DNA from: Candidatus Geocrenenecus arthurdayi
GTDB lineage: Archaea > Thermoproteota > Nitrososphaeria_A > Caldarchaeales > Wolframiiraptoraceae
Length of the DNA: 40,915 nt
Reading direction: 5' to 3'
NCBI GenBank assembly: GCA_023539395.1
Contig: JAKCEX010000008.1
Location: 1 to 40,915 of the forward strand
Shown piece after piece: positions 19,204-28,957 of the stretch (position 1 is the first letter of the stretch; each line of letters opens with the position of its first letter). Under the pieces are notes generated by a model, which was given only the letters and a program-made list of their open reading frames with translations, did no database searches and had not been told where the DNA came from. Both the position numbers and the translations under genes were made by a program.

Positions 19204-19683
19204 GTGCCTGAGAAAACTGTCCGATTCCTCGTACCAGGTGGTGAGGCAAATGCTGGTCCACCTATAGGTCCAGCTCTCGGTCCACTAGGTGTAAATGTTC
19301 TACAGATAGTTGAGGAGATAAATAGGGTTACCTCAGAGTTTAGAGGTATGAGAGTTCCAGTAGAAGTAACCGTTAACACTGATACTAAGGAATTCAAAGT
19401 CGTAGTTGGAACACCTACTACCGCTGCTCTAATAGTCAAGGAGGCTGGAGTAGAGAAGGGTTCTAAAATGCCTGGTAGAGAAAATATTGGTGGGTTAACC
19501 CTAGACCAGGTTATAAAGATAGCTAGAGTAAAGATTGATGATATGCGTGCTAAGAATTTGAAGTCTGCTGTTAAACAAGTACTCGGTACATGCTTAAGCA
19601 TGGGTGTAACGGTGGATGGTAAAAACCCCAGAGAAGTAATTAAAGAGATAGATCTAGGAGTACATGACGATAAACTAGTGTAG
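19204..19683 (+). CDS. rpl11: ribosomal protein L11 (uL11); start set at GTG after GGAGGTG
   Basis: 'VRFLVPGGEANAGPPIGPALGPLGVNVLQIVEEIN'; ORF track start 19192. Confidence 0.96.
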   Translation: MPEKTVRFLVPGGEANAGPPIGPALGPLGVNVLQIVEEINRVTSEFRGMRVPVEVTVNTDTKEFKVVVGTPTTAALIVKEAGVEKGSKMPGRENIGGLTLDQVIKIARVKIDDMRAKNLKSAVKQVLGTCLSMGVTVDGKNPREVIKEIDLGVHDDKLV

Positions 19684-19905
19684 AATATCTGGAGATTGAA
19701 GTCATGAATCTTTATGGTTTAGAGATTCTAGAAGATTAACTGTAGAAGTGATTGAGCTGGATATGAGAGGATCGATTTAGAATATCATGCTTATAATTTT
19801 CTAAGACGGCTTCTAATTCTTGCAATTTTAACTATGCCTCACCCGTCATGTGTGGGAACGATTATCCTTATATTAACCTGGCTTCTGGAAGGTATGTGAA
19901 GAAGA

Positions 19906-20571
19906 ATGTCTAAAGCTTTAGAGAAGAATCTTATTGAAGCAATTGAAGAAGTAAAGAAATCTACTAAGCCTAGGAGGTTTAAGCAGAGTATAGAGCTTCT
20001 GATCAATATTGAGGGTGTAGACCTAAAGAAGCCTGAGAATAGATTTGTTGAAGATATTGAGCTCCCGAATGGTTTAGGTGGGAAGAAGAGAAGAATATGT
20101 GTAATAGCTACGCCAGCTCTAGGATCTGAAGCGAGAAGGATTCCTGAGATCGATAGAGTAATAGAAAGAGATGAATTAGAATCGCTGGTTGGGAATAAGA
20201 GAGCTGCAAAGAAGATTGCATCTCAGTATGATTATTTCTTAATTGACCCTCCACTGATGGGTTTAACGGCTAAAGCTCTCGGAGCAGCATTAGGTGGTAG
20301 AGGTAAGAGACCTATCCCAATACCTCCTGGAGCAAACATCGCAGATCTTGCTAAGAAATATAGTAAGACGGTAACCGTTAATGTTAGGAAGAATCCTCAG
20401 GCTATGTGTATGATAGGTGTTGAAGACATGGATACGAGAAGCTTAGTAGAGAATGCTTTAACAGTAATATCTAAGATTGCCGATAGGTTAGAAAAACACT
20501 ACAATAATATTAAATCCATATATGTAAAGAAAACGATGGATAAACCTGTCAAAGTCATATTAGAGGAATGA
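19906..20571 (+). CDS. rpl1: ribosomal protein L1 (uL1)
   Basis: 'KPRRFKQSIELLINIEGVDLKKPENRF', 'LGGRGKRPIPIPPGANI', C-term 'NIKSIYVKKTMDKPVKV'; TATA-like CTTATATTAA about 30 nt upstream. Confidence 0.96.
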   Translation: MSKALEKNLIEAIEEVKKSTKPRRFKQSIELLINIEGVDLKKPENRFVEDIELPNGLGGKKRRICVIATPALGSEARRIPEIDRVIERDELESLVGNKRAAKKIASQYDYFLIDPPLMGLTAKALGAALGGRGKRPIPIPPGANIADLAKKYSKTVTVNVRKNPQAMCMIGVEDMDTRSLVENALTVISKIADRLEKHYNNIKSIYVKKTMDKPVKVILEE

Positions 20572-20837
20572 AGTAAAAAAGAGGATATACAGAGAATAAT
20601 ACTTATCTTAACAGATATCCTCCTATATCCCGGTTGGATTGAGGCAGAAGCTAGGCTTAAAAACTTTAAAGATACTAATACATCATAGTGATTGCAAAGT
20701 ACTAGATTTTCTACGCCGAAGAGGAATAGAGGCAGAATTTAAGAAAGTTAGGATAAGCGATTACCACTCAACACATCTATTAAAGCTGTCTTAACCCTAT
20801 TCAGAAGGCTCAGTTAAACGATATTCCTGGTTCATAC

Positions 20838-21242
20838 ATGCTTCTACCAGGTAATTATCTCTGGGTTACAGTTGAGAGCTGTCAGTATTGTAAGGTCCTT
20901 TCTAAGCTTCCTATAATAATTGAATCTGTATCTTATTCTGAATCTTTAGGGATTATAGCAAAAATAATAGTACCTGGTAGGCTATTCCAGAAGAAACTCA
21001 TTGAGAGTTTGGTTAGTAAAGGTTTAGACGTAGAAATTCTATCAGTCCATGATTATGTAGGTTACGAGTTAACTCAGAGGCAATTAGAAGTCTTAAATAC
21101 AATCCTTAAATCAGGCTACCTAGACTCTAGAAAGAATGTTAAAATGAAAGATGTAGCTTTCCTCTTAGGTGTAGATGCTTCTACAGTTTCTAGAATATTT
21201 AAAGCTGCATTAAAGAAAGTTCTCCTTAAGATTCTAGACTAA
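20838..21242 (+). CDS. HTH_10 (bacterio-opsin activator-like) helix-turn-helix protein
   Basis: C-terminal 'LTQRQLEVLNTILKSGYLDSRKNVKMKDVAFLLGVDASTVSRIFKAALKKVL' typical of the HTH_10 family. Confidence 0.8.
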   Translation: MLLPGNYLWVTVESCQYCKVLSKLPIIIESVSYSESLGIIAKIIVPGRLFQKKLIESLVSKGLDVEILSVHDYVGYELTQRQLEVLNTILKSGYLDSRKNVKMKDVAFLLGVDASTVSRIFKAALKKVLLKILD

Positions 21243-21284
21243 GAGATGAAGAATAGAGAGACATAAATAATATGTGCGACCTTC

Positions 21285-21509
21285 GTGAGTGGTCTGGTAA
21301 TGGGGTTAAGCATGGGGCTTGCTGGAACTCTTGGAATGTTGAGGAGGACTCTCTACCCGATGGGGCTTGGACCATATGAGCCTTACATGTTCTACGCTAC
21401 AGTGGGAGCATTAATGTTAGCTTTAGGCTTCATAGTCTTCTTAGTAAATATTCTCAAAACAGTGAAGATAACCGACTTAGTAAAGATAATCTTCTCCTCC
21501 AAGTATTAG
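21285..21509 (+). CDS. two-TM mini-protein resembling the C-terminal end of heme-copper oxidase subunit I (ATG at 21300 may be the real start)
   Basis: 'GLAGTLGMLRRTLYPMGLGPYEPYMFYATVGALMLALGFIVFLVNILKTV' resembles the 'GMPRR...' loop and last TM helix of COX1-family proteins; A/T-rich TATA-like box about 30 nt upstream of 21300. Confidence 0.5.
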   Translation: MSGLVMGLSMGLAGTLGMLRRTLYPMGLGPYEPYMFYATVGALMLALGFIVFLVNILKTVKITDLVKIIFSSKY

Positions 21510-21683
21510 AATAGTCTTCAACTCATAAAATTCCCTACTCTTTTTTGAAATACTTCTATCATTGAGAATCCTAGTAAACAATTTTGATGAACAAAGTGGT
21601 TAGAATATTCTCAAGTTCAATGTTTTAAGTTTTTTAAGTAGGTTGAATAATCAGTATTCGAGCTATTGTGATCTAGAGGTGTG

Positions 21684-22559
21684 ATGCTGGTCTTGCATAG
21701 TCAAGCTGCTACTATGAGAGTTCAGAAGTGGAAGATTAATGAAGTAAATGAGTTAGCTGATCTTATCGAGAAGCACAAGGTGGTAGCAGTCTTCAAGTTG
21801 ACAGGCTTAAGAGCTAACTTGATACATGAGATTAGGAAGAAGCTTAGAGGTACCGCTATAATACGTGTAACTAAGAAGACTCTCTTCATTAAAGCTGTAG
21901 AGAAAACAGGTAAAAGAGAATTGGCTAAGCTTATAGAAGATTTACGTACACCAGTTGGGTTCATCTTCTCAAATATAAGTGCATTTAAACTTAAGATCCT
22001 GCTAGATAAGAATAAGATACTAATGCATGCTAAAGCAGGTGAGAAAGCAGATGTAGATGTAATCATCCCAGAGATGAATACTGGTTTACCGCCTGGACCG
22101 ATACTAAGTGATTTCGGTAAACTGAAGATACCAACTAGGATTGAGGGTGGACAGATATGGATTGCAAAAGATACTTTAGTAGCTAGGAAAGGTGAAGAAA
22201 TATCCCCTCAATTAGCATCTCTCCTCGCAAGACTAGACATAAAAGCAGTTATGAAAGGAATAACTATCGATAAAGCTTATGAAGACGGAGTTTTAATCAC
22301 AGGAGAAAGCCTTGCGATAGATTTGGAGAAAGTAAAGAATGAGATTATTGAAGCAGGGAGCTCAGCTATCAGACTAGCGGTTGAGATGGGTTATGTTACA
22401 AGGGAAACGATCCAGTTCATATTAGTTAAAGCTGCTAGGGAAGCAAGAATACTCGCTGTTGAATTAGCTTTACCATCTAGAGAAGTAATACGAGATATAA
22501 TCATGAAAGCTGAAATCATAGCTACGAAGCTTAAGGAAGCACTAGAGTTAAAGAAATAG
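21684..22559 (+). CDS. rpl10: ribosomal protein L10 (uL10/P0), without the acidic C-terminal tail
   Basis: 'KWKINEVNELADLIEKHKVVAVFKLTGLRANLIHEIRKKLRGTAIIRVTKKTLF', 'MNTGLPPGPILSDFGKLKIPTRIEGGQIWIAKDT'; start after GAGGTG. Confidence 0.94.
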   Translation: MLVLHSQAATMRVQKWKINEVNELADLIEKHKVVAVFKLTGLRANLIHEIRKKLRGTAIIRVTKKTLFIKAVEKTGKRELAKLIEDLRTPVGFIFSNISAFKLKILLDKNKILMHAKAGEKADVDVIIPEMNTGLPPGPILSDFGKLKIPTRIEGGQIWIAKDTLVARKGEEISPQLASLLARLDIKAVMKGITIDKAYEDGVLITGESLAIDLEKVKNEIIEAGSSAIRLAVEMGYVTRETIQFILVKAAREARILAVELALPSREVIRDIIMKAEIIATKLKEALELKK

Positions 22560-22571
22560 TCTTATCGTCTC

Positions 22572-25355
22572 CTAACCTTTGAGAACCTCCCCAATAACTT
22601 CTAAGATTATTTTTCTTAAAGCTTCTTCATCTACATCATTTTGTAGTACTCCTTGACCAAGCTTACTCTGTCCTCCAGCTCTACCACCTATTCTAGATGC
22701 AATCTTGCTTGCAAGTTCTCCTGCATGTAAACCTAGATTCTGAGCTTCTTCATTACATACTATGAGTATACTTGGTTTCTCCCCACCATAAACAGCTATA
22801 AAACATTTAGGCTGTGGAGGCCCTATCAATTCATCTGAAATTGCGAAAACATATTCTTTATCATCTTCTCTTTCTCTAGATACGTATATTCTCAGTTTAT
22901 CAAACTCTAAAGATTTAATGGATAATTCCTTCGCTCTATATTTTGCAGCAATCTTAATGAATGAACGATATCTTCTTCTAAGGTCTCTAAGCTCATTAAT
23001 TGTTTCCTGAAGCTTTTGTAAGATGCTGGCTGAAGGTGTCTCAAGCATCATTGATGCTTCAGAGATAATCTTCTCATTCTCCTGAATATATGGTAGAGTT
23101 GATGTACCTGCTGTAAAGATTAGTCTCTCAACTCCTTCTTGTATTCGCTCTGTTCTTACTATCTTTATTAATCCTACATCTTCTGTACTCTCACAATGTA
23201 TTCCTCCACATGCTTCTGCATCCCACCCAGGTATTTCTACTACTCTAATAATCGCTGATGGGACTTCTCCTCCCTGGTATAATGTGAAACCGTAAATTTT
23301 TTCAGCTTCATTTCTATCCATCCATTTAATAATAACTGGAATTCTACTCATAACGATGCCGTTAGCTAGGTGTTCAATCTTCTCTAAATCTTCTCTAGTT
23401 AATCTCTTATGATGGTATATGTCAAGTCTAGCTTTATCTGGTTCTTTTTCAGCTCCTGCTTGCCAAGCATGTTTTCCTAAGACTCTTCTAGCAGCTCCAA
23501 GTATTATGTGTGTAGCTGTATGATGCCTCATTAATCTAAGCCTTCTCTCTCTATCTAATTCTCCTTCGATCTCTATTCCTGAAGGTGGTATGAGACCTTC
23601 CACTTTATGTAAGATTACTCCACCACTAAGTAGTATAGCTTCTGTAACTCTTGTTCTATTATCCCCCCATTTAAGGAATCCATTATCTGAAGCCTGCCCA
23701 CCGCTTGTTGGATAAAACAATGTTTGATCTAAGATAACGTAGTTGTCAACTGTTCCTAAGACCTTAGCTTTAAAATTGAATTCAAGAGGGCGTTCATAGA
23801 ATAGCTTCTTAGTAGCAGGGTAGTTCTTTACTTTCTCTTCAAGAATTCTTATCCAATCTTGTGTTGGTGCTTCAACTGCTTTTAGATGTCTTGAAGCTAC
23901 AAGTTCATAGAAGTTCTCAGGGATACTTATCTTCAGATTCATTTTTTCAGCTATCTGTTTAACGAAGTCTGGTGTTAGACCTTTCTCATCATACATTCTT
24001 ACCAAGAATTCTGTAGGTAACTCTTCCATTCTTGTCTTCAACTGTTTAATTTCCCTCTCAACATAAGCTGCTCCACGCTTTATAGTCTCCCTAAACTTGT
24101 TTATTTCTGATTCAATTATCTCGATTGTTTCATTTCTTATCTCTTCTAGATGTGGGAAGTCTCTAGCCCAATAATTTATCTGTAAATCTATTAAGTCGAC
24201 TAGCTTATCTGCTGAGTTAATGAATTCTAATAATCTATATGCTTTCCTTATGAGTAGCCTTGCTAGATAACCAACTTTAACGTTTGAGGGGACAACTCCC
24301 TCGCTAATTATGAAGGTTATAGACTTGGTATAATCTAGGAGAGCGTAGATTCTCTCTAAAGGAATTATTTCTCTCTCGATAACTTCTAAGGGTATCCCAG
24401 ATCTTTCAGATACGATTCTCCGAGCTTCATGAATAGTCTGATTAGCTTTAGGAGTTACGAGTGCTGTATATGGTGAATAAGCTTCTAGGAGTTTTCTATC
24501 GGGTTTAGGTAGTTCTATTATCTTTTCTAACTTTGGGTATAGTTCTCCATATATTGCATCAAAGCAGCTAGGTGTCCCTTGGCTAAACCATGCGAATCTT
24601 TCTATTCCGTAACCTGTATCTACTGTTCTTATCGGTAATTCGATAAGCCCACTATCTAATGTTTTATACTGCATGAATACTAGAGTAGCTAATTCAAGCC
24701 CATATGAAATAGTTTCAAAACATGGTCCAGCATTTCCTCCACCACTCCATATAGATTCTTTATAGATTATCTCTTCTTCAGGTATGCCGTATTCTTCTCT
24801 AACGAATTCATGATAGTATCTTACAGTATCTTCTTTCCAGTAGACTTCTTTATCAGGGTAGTTGAAAGCATGTGCTCCACCCATCTCAAATATTGTTAAG
24901 TGTCTACCGAAGGTTAACCCAACCTTGTCTACGTCTACTAGCCTTATACATGGCTGGCTAATAACTAGAGGGTTTGCGGGTGGCGGAGCTATACCTGAAG
25001 TAACAAATGGCTGAAAATCTACAATACTTGCATCAGTTAAGAACATGTCTGTTCTCCATCTAGCTACGACTGGATAAGGCTTAATGATTCTATGACCCCT
25101 CTTCTCAAAGAATCTTAAGAAAACTTCCCTAGAGCCTCTAACATCTAATTTCTTTTTTGCTAGATTCCTGCCAACGAATTTGTATTCCTCGCAAGGCGAT
25201 TCACCACATACATCTCTATCAGGATTAACAGTCCAGAAATATTCTCCACAGACCCTACACTTTTTTCTAATGTACCCTCTCTCTTTGAAAAACTCTAGAG
25301 AGTATGCTTCAGCATCACGAAGTCTATCAAAAGTAACTAATGCCTCATGAGGCAT
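22572..25355 (-). CDS. alaS: alanyl-tRNA synthetase (archaeal type)
   Basis: 'RFFEKRGHRIIKPYPVVARWRTDMFLTDASIVDFQPFV', editing domain 'HHTATHIILGAARRVLG', 'CGGIHCESTEDVG', C-term 'GGRAGGQSKLGQG'. Confidence 0.97.
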   Translation of the reverse strand: MPHEALVTFDRLRDAEAYSLEFFKERGYIRKKCRVCGEYFWTVNPDRDVCGESPCEEYKFVGRNLAKKKLDVRGSREVFLRFFEKRGHRIIKPYPVVARWRTDMFLTDASIVDFQPFVTSGIAPPPANPLVISQPCIRLVDVDKVGLTFGRHLTIFEMGGAHAFNYPDKEVYWKEDTVRYYHEFVREEYGIPEEEIIYKESIWSGGGNAGPCFETISYGLELATLVFMQYKTLDSGLIELPIRTVDTGYGIERFAWFSQGTPSCFDAIYGELYPKLEKIIELPKPDRKLLEAYSPYTALVTPKANQTIHEARRIVSERSGIPLEVIEREIIPLERIYALLDYTKSITFIISEGVVPSNVKVGYLARLLIRKAYRLLEFINSADKLVDLIDLQINYWARDFPHLEEIRNETIEIIESEINKFRETIKRGAAYVEREIKQLKTRMEELPTEFLVRMYDEKGLTPDFVKQIAEKMNLKISIPENFYELVASRHLKAVEAPTQDWIRILEEKVKNYPATKKLFYERPLEFNFKAKVLGTVDNYVILDQTLFYPTSGGQASDNGFLKWGDNRTRVTEAILLSGGVILHKVEGLIPPSGIEIEGELDRERRLRLMRHHTATHIILGAARRVLGKHAWQAGAEKEPDKARLDIYHHKRLTREDLEKIEHLANGIVMSRIPVIIKWMDRNEAEKIYGFTLYQGGEVPSAIIRVVEIPGWDAEACGGIHCESTEDVGLIKIVRTERIQEGVERLIFTAGTSTLPYIQENEKIISEASMMLETPSASILQKLQETINELRDLRRRYRSFIKIAAKYRAKELSIKSLEFDKLRIYVSREREDDKEYVFAISDELIGPPQPKCFIAVYGGEKPSILIVCNEEAQNLGLHAGELASKIASRIGGRAGGQSKLGQGVLQNDVDEEALRKIILEVIGEVLKG

Positions 25356-25801
25356 TGTATCTCCCCGCTAAACTCTTTAAATCAGGATACTTTAAATTAA
25401 GTTTTTCCTTTTTTACATCTATAAGCTGTTTCTGTTATATCATACATGTGTTATCATGTTTTATGCTGCCAGTCTAAGTCTTTAAGACTTGTCTGAGAGA
25501 TATTTTATAACTATGGCTTTCTGGAGAATGTTAAGAATTGGCTCCATATGTAATAAAGTTGAAAGATTCATTGGATACTTGGAGGAAGAATAGTCGACCC
25601 ATCATAGAGTAAGAGAACATTTAACGAACTAGCAATCTCAAGCTGTTCCTAACATTATATCATTAACTATCAGGATGAAGTGCATGTAATATGCTTATCT
25701 AGGCACTTTGAGGTCAAGCAAAGGTAATGCTTTAGACTTCTAGAAATAACTAGGTCTAGGGAGATAATAAGTTAGTCTTCAGCTCCTTATAAGTTATCTG
25801 G

Positions 25802-26143
25802 TTATCCGAATAGTGCGCTTAATCCAGCTAATGCTTCTTCTTCCTCTTTCTTTTCTTCCTTCTTCTTTTCTTCAGCTGGCTTGGCTTCAGCTGTTACTGT
25901 TGGTGCTGGTGCAGCTGTAGTTACAGTAATAGGCATAAACGTAGCTGACTTCAGTATTTCATCGATATTTACTTCTGAGATAGCTGCAACGAGAGATTTA
26001 ATTCTAACTTCATCTGGGTTTATACCAGCTGCTGCTAACACCTTCTTTAGATTTTCTTCGTTTATTTGTTTTCCCGCTTTGTGAAGTAGGAGAGCAGCAT
26101 AAACATACTCCATAATTATCGTATAGAGTTTATTTATTCTCAT
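25802..26143 (-). CDS. rpl12: ribosomal protein P1/L12 (archaeal)
   Basis: '[30 protein letters not shown]' and acidic tail '[23 protein letters not shown]'. Confidence 0.96.
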   Translation of the reverse strand: MRINKLYTIIMEYVYAALLLHKAGKQINEENLKKVLAAAGINPDEVRIKSLVAAISEVNIDEILKSATFMPITVTTAAPAPTVTAEAKPAEEKKKEEKKEEEEALAGLSALFG

Positions 26144-26306
26144 TTTTAAGTATTATCCAGCTTCATAAAGAGAAAGTGGGGTCAGCTGAGTTTTAATGAA
26201 CTCTAGTCGATATGGTATAATAAAATGGGTTACCATGAATGCTCAATTTCTTGTAGCTCGTCAATATTAATATGTATATAAGTGGGCTTTAAGATCCGAT
26301 ATCAAT

Positions 26307-27716
26307 ATGGGTAATATTAGTTATAGGGTTGAGGAAGATGCATTAGGTGAAGTGGAGATCCCAGCAAATGCTTATTATGGCATAAATACTGCCCGTGCTA
26401 TTCAAAACTTCCAGATCTCTGGACTACGCCTTCCAAGGAACTTCATTAAAGCTTTAGGATTGATAAAATACGCTGCTGCAAAGGCGAACATGCAATTAGG
26501 TTTACTTGAAAGAGAGAAAGCTGAAGCAATAATGAAAGCATCTATGGAGGTAGCCGAGGGTAGATTTGATGAACAATTCCTAGTAGATGTTTTCCAGACT
26601 GGTTCTGGAACTTCTACAAACATGAATGCTAATGAAGTTATCGCGAATAGAGCAATAGAAATACTTGGAGGTAGAATAGGTGACAAGAAATTAATACATC
26701 CAAATGACCATGTAAATATGTGTCAATCAACAAATGATGTCTTCCCAACTGCGATAAATGTATCAGTCGCAGATTCCATCATTAACGATCTTCTACCTAG
26801 TCTTGAGATTCTGAAGAATACTCTAGAGTCTAAGGCAAGCGAATTTGAAGAAGTTATTAAGTGTGGTAGAACCCATCTCCAAGATGCTGTTCCAATAACT
26901 TTAGGACAAGAATTCAGTGGATACGCATCTGCTATAACTCATGGAATCGAAAGAATAAAGAAGAATCTAGATGAATTACTGGAGCTACCGATTGGTGGAA
27001 CAGCAGTAGGGACGGGGTTAAATGCTCATCCAGACTTCGGTAAGCTGGTTGTAGACGAATTATCTAGATTGACTGGAATACCTTTTAGAATAGCTAGGAA
27101 TAGATTTGAAGCTCTACAATTGAGGGATTCATGCGTATCTATTAGTGGAGTTCTAAAGACTATTGCTGGAAGCATCTTGAAGATATGTAACGATCTAAGA
27201 CTACTAAGTTCAGGACCTAACACTGGTTTAGGCGAGATAGAGATACCAGCTGTTCAGCCAGGTTCATCTATTATGCCTGGTAAGGTTAATCCAGTAATTC
27301 TTGAGAGCACTATGCTTGTATGTGTAAAAGTTTTAGGAAACGACTTATCTATTACATTAGCTAATCAACTAGGTGAACTAGAGCTAAACATGGGTATGCC
27401 ATTAATAGCCTACGACTTACTCCAATCTATACAAATACTAGCAAATTCTTCTAGGAATCTAGCTACCAAATGTATTAATGGAGTTGCTCCAAACGTTGAA
27501 AAATGTAGATACTATGCTGAAGTCAGCCCATCTTTAATAACTGTTATAACACCATTCATAGGATATGATTTAGCTGCAAAAATAGCTAGGAGAGTAGTAA
27601 GAGAGAAGAAAACCATTAGAGAAGCATTAATTGAAGAAGGGTTTAATGAAAGAGAATTAGATGAGATTCTAGATCTTAAGAGATTAACGAGGGGAGGCAT
27701 TATTAGAAAAAGATAA
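26307..27716 (+). CDS. fumC: class II fumarate hydratase / aspartate ammonia-lyase family
   Basis: 'GSGTSTNMNANEVIANRA', 'HPNDHVNMCQSTNDVFPTA', signature 'GSSIMPGKVNPVI'. Confidence 0.9.
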   Translation: MGNISYRVEEDALGEVEIPANAYYGINTARAIQNFQISGLRLPRNFIKALGLIKYAAAKANMQLGLLEREKAEAIMKASMEVAEGRFDEQFLVDVFQTGSGTSTNMNANEVIANRAIEILGGRIGDKKLIHPNDHVNMCQSTNDVFPTAINVSVADSIINDLLPSLEILKNTLESKASEFEEVIKCGRTHLQDAVPITLGQEFSGYASAITHGIERIKKNLDELLELPIGGTAVGTGLNAHPDFGKLVVDELSRLTGIPFRIARNRFEALQLRDSCVSISGVLKTIAGSILKICNDLRLLSSGPNTGLGEIEIPAVQPGSSIMPGKVNPVILESTMLVCVKVLGNDLSITLANQLGELELNMGMPLIAYDLLQSIQILANSSRNLATKCINGVAPNVEKCRYYAEVSPSLITVITPFIGYDLAAKIARRVVREKKTIREALIEEGFNERELDEILDLKRLTRGGIIRKR

Positions 27717-27773
27717 AACTCCGCATATTAGTATTCAATTGGATAGGTGTAAAAACTGTTAGAAAAGAAGCTT

Positions 27774-28955
27774 ATGTTTAAGGTATTCATAACACTCGGG
27801 GTCGTGTCACTACTTGGAGATATAGTATATGAAGGCGCTAGATCTGTTTCTGGAGCATACCTTAACTTTCTAACTGCACCTGCAATAGCTGCTGGACTCC
27901 TAGCTATAGGAGAAGTCTTAAGCTACCTAATGAGGCTGCTAGGCGGCATAATAGCTCAGAAGACTTACTCACCGAGAAGATTCTGGAGCTTAATATACAT
28001 TGGCTACTCCGTTAACCTAGCTATACCACTACTTGCATTAACTGATTACTGGCTTATTGCTTTAATCTTATACTTCATTGAGAGATTAGGTAAAGGGTTG
28101 AGGGCACCCGTAAGAGATGTACTCCTTTCAGAAGTCTCTGAGGGTATAGGTAAAGGTAAGGGGTTCGGCATTCATGAAGTGATAGACCAGCTAGGAGCAA
28201 TTGCTGGACCGTCAATTCTAGGTATTTTACTAGCATATCATCCTGATGAGCTTGGAATAGGTTTTAAGATAGGGTTTTCTATACTTGGAATACCTGCAAT
28301 ACTTTCCATGGTTGCAATTTCTTATGCTTACATTAATTATCCAAATCCTAGAAGTGTAAGCTTAGAGAAGACAAGTTTAACAACTAAGAAGTTAGGGAGA
28401 AATTACTGGGTCTATTTAGTAGGTTCAACTGCAGCTGTTACAGGGTTAATTTACTGGGGATTCATATCATACTATCTTCAAGACTTAGCAAAGATTAACA
28501 TAATTCATCCTAGTGAGATTGCATTTCTTTATCTTATAGCTATGGCCTCTGATGCAATTATAGCATTCCCAATAGGATTACTATACGATAAGTATAGAAG
28601 TTTCTCATTGTTACTTACACCAATTACAGCTCTGTTTATCCCATTATCCTTGTTTATACATATTGAAAGAGCTTCTCTATATTTCGCTTCTATTCTATGG
28701 GGTCTATCGATGGGCGGTGTTGAAACAGTTATGAGAGCATCCGTTGCAGACATCGTTGATTACTCTTCAAGACCGATAGCCTACGGGATATTCTCAACCG
28801 CTATAGGATTCTCCATCCTAGTCAACGGTATAGTTAGCTCTCTCCTATATCAAATAGGGAAGATTAACTGGATAATATTGATGACACTAATCCTAGAGAT
28901 ACAAGCAATAATCACTTATGGGGTATTGATTAAGCTTGAAAAACATAGAAAATAA
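27774..28955 (+). CDS. major facilitator superfamily transporter
   Basis: About 12 TM segments; 'LGDIVYEGARSVSGAYL', 'ERLGKGLRAPVRDVLLSE', 'GLLYDKYR'. Confidence 0.85.
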   Translation: MFKVFITLGVVSLLGDIVYEGARSVSGAYLNFLTAPAIAAGLLAIGEVLSYLMRLLGGIIAQKTYSPRRFWSLIYIGYSVNLAIPLLALTDYWLIALILYFIERLGKGLRAPVRDVLLSEVSEGIGKGKGFGIHEVIDQLGAIAGPSILGILLAYHPDELGIGFKIGFSILGIPAILSMVAISYAYINYPNPRSVSLEKTSLTTKKLGRNYWVYLVGSTAAVTGLIYWGFISYYLQDLAKINIIHPSEIAFLYLIAMASDAIIAFPIGLLYDKYRSFSLLLTPITALFIPLSLFIHIERASLYFASILWGLSMGGVETVMRASVADIVDYSSRPIAYGIFSTAIGFSILVNGIVSSLLYQIGKINWIILMTLILEIQAIITYGVLIKLEKHRK

Positions 28956-28957
28956 AA

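Noticed and set aside
19167-19601. 144-aa antisense ORF over rpl11
   Set aside because: Shadow of the rpl11 coding frame; Ser/Thr/Pro-rich translation typical of antisense frames.
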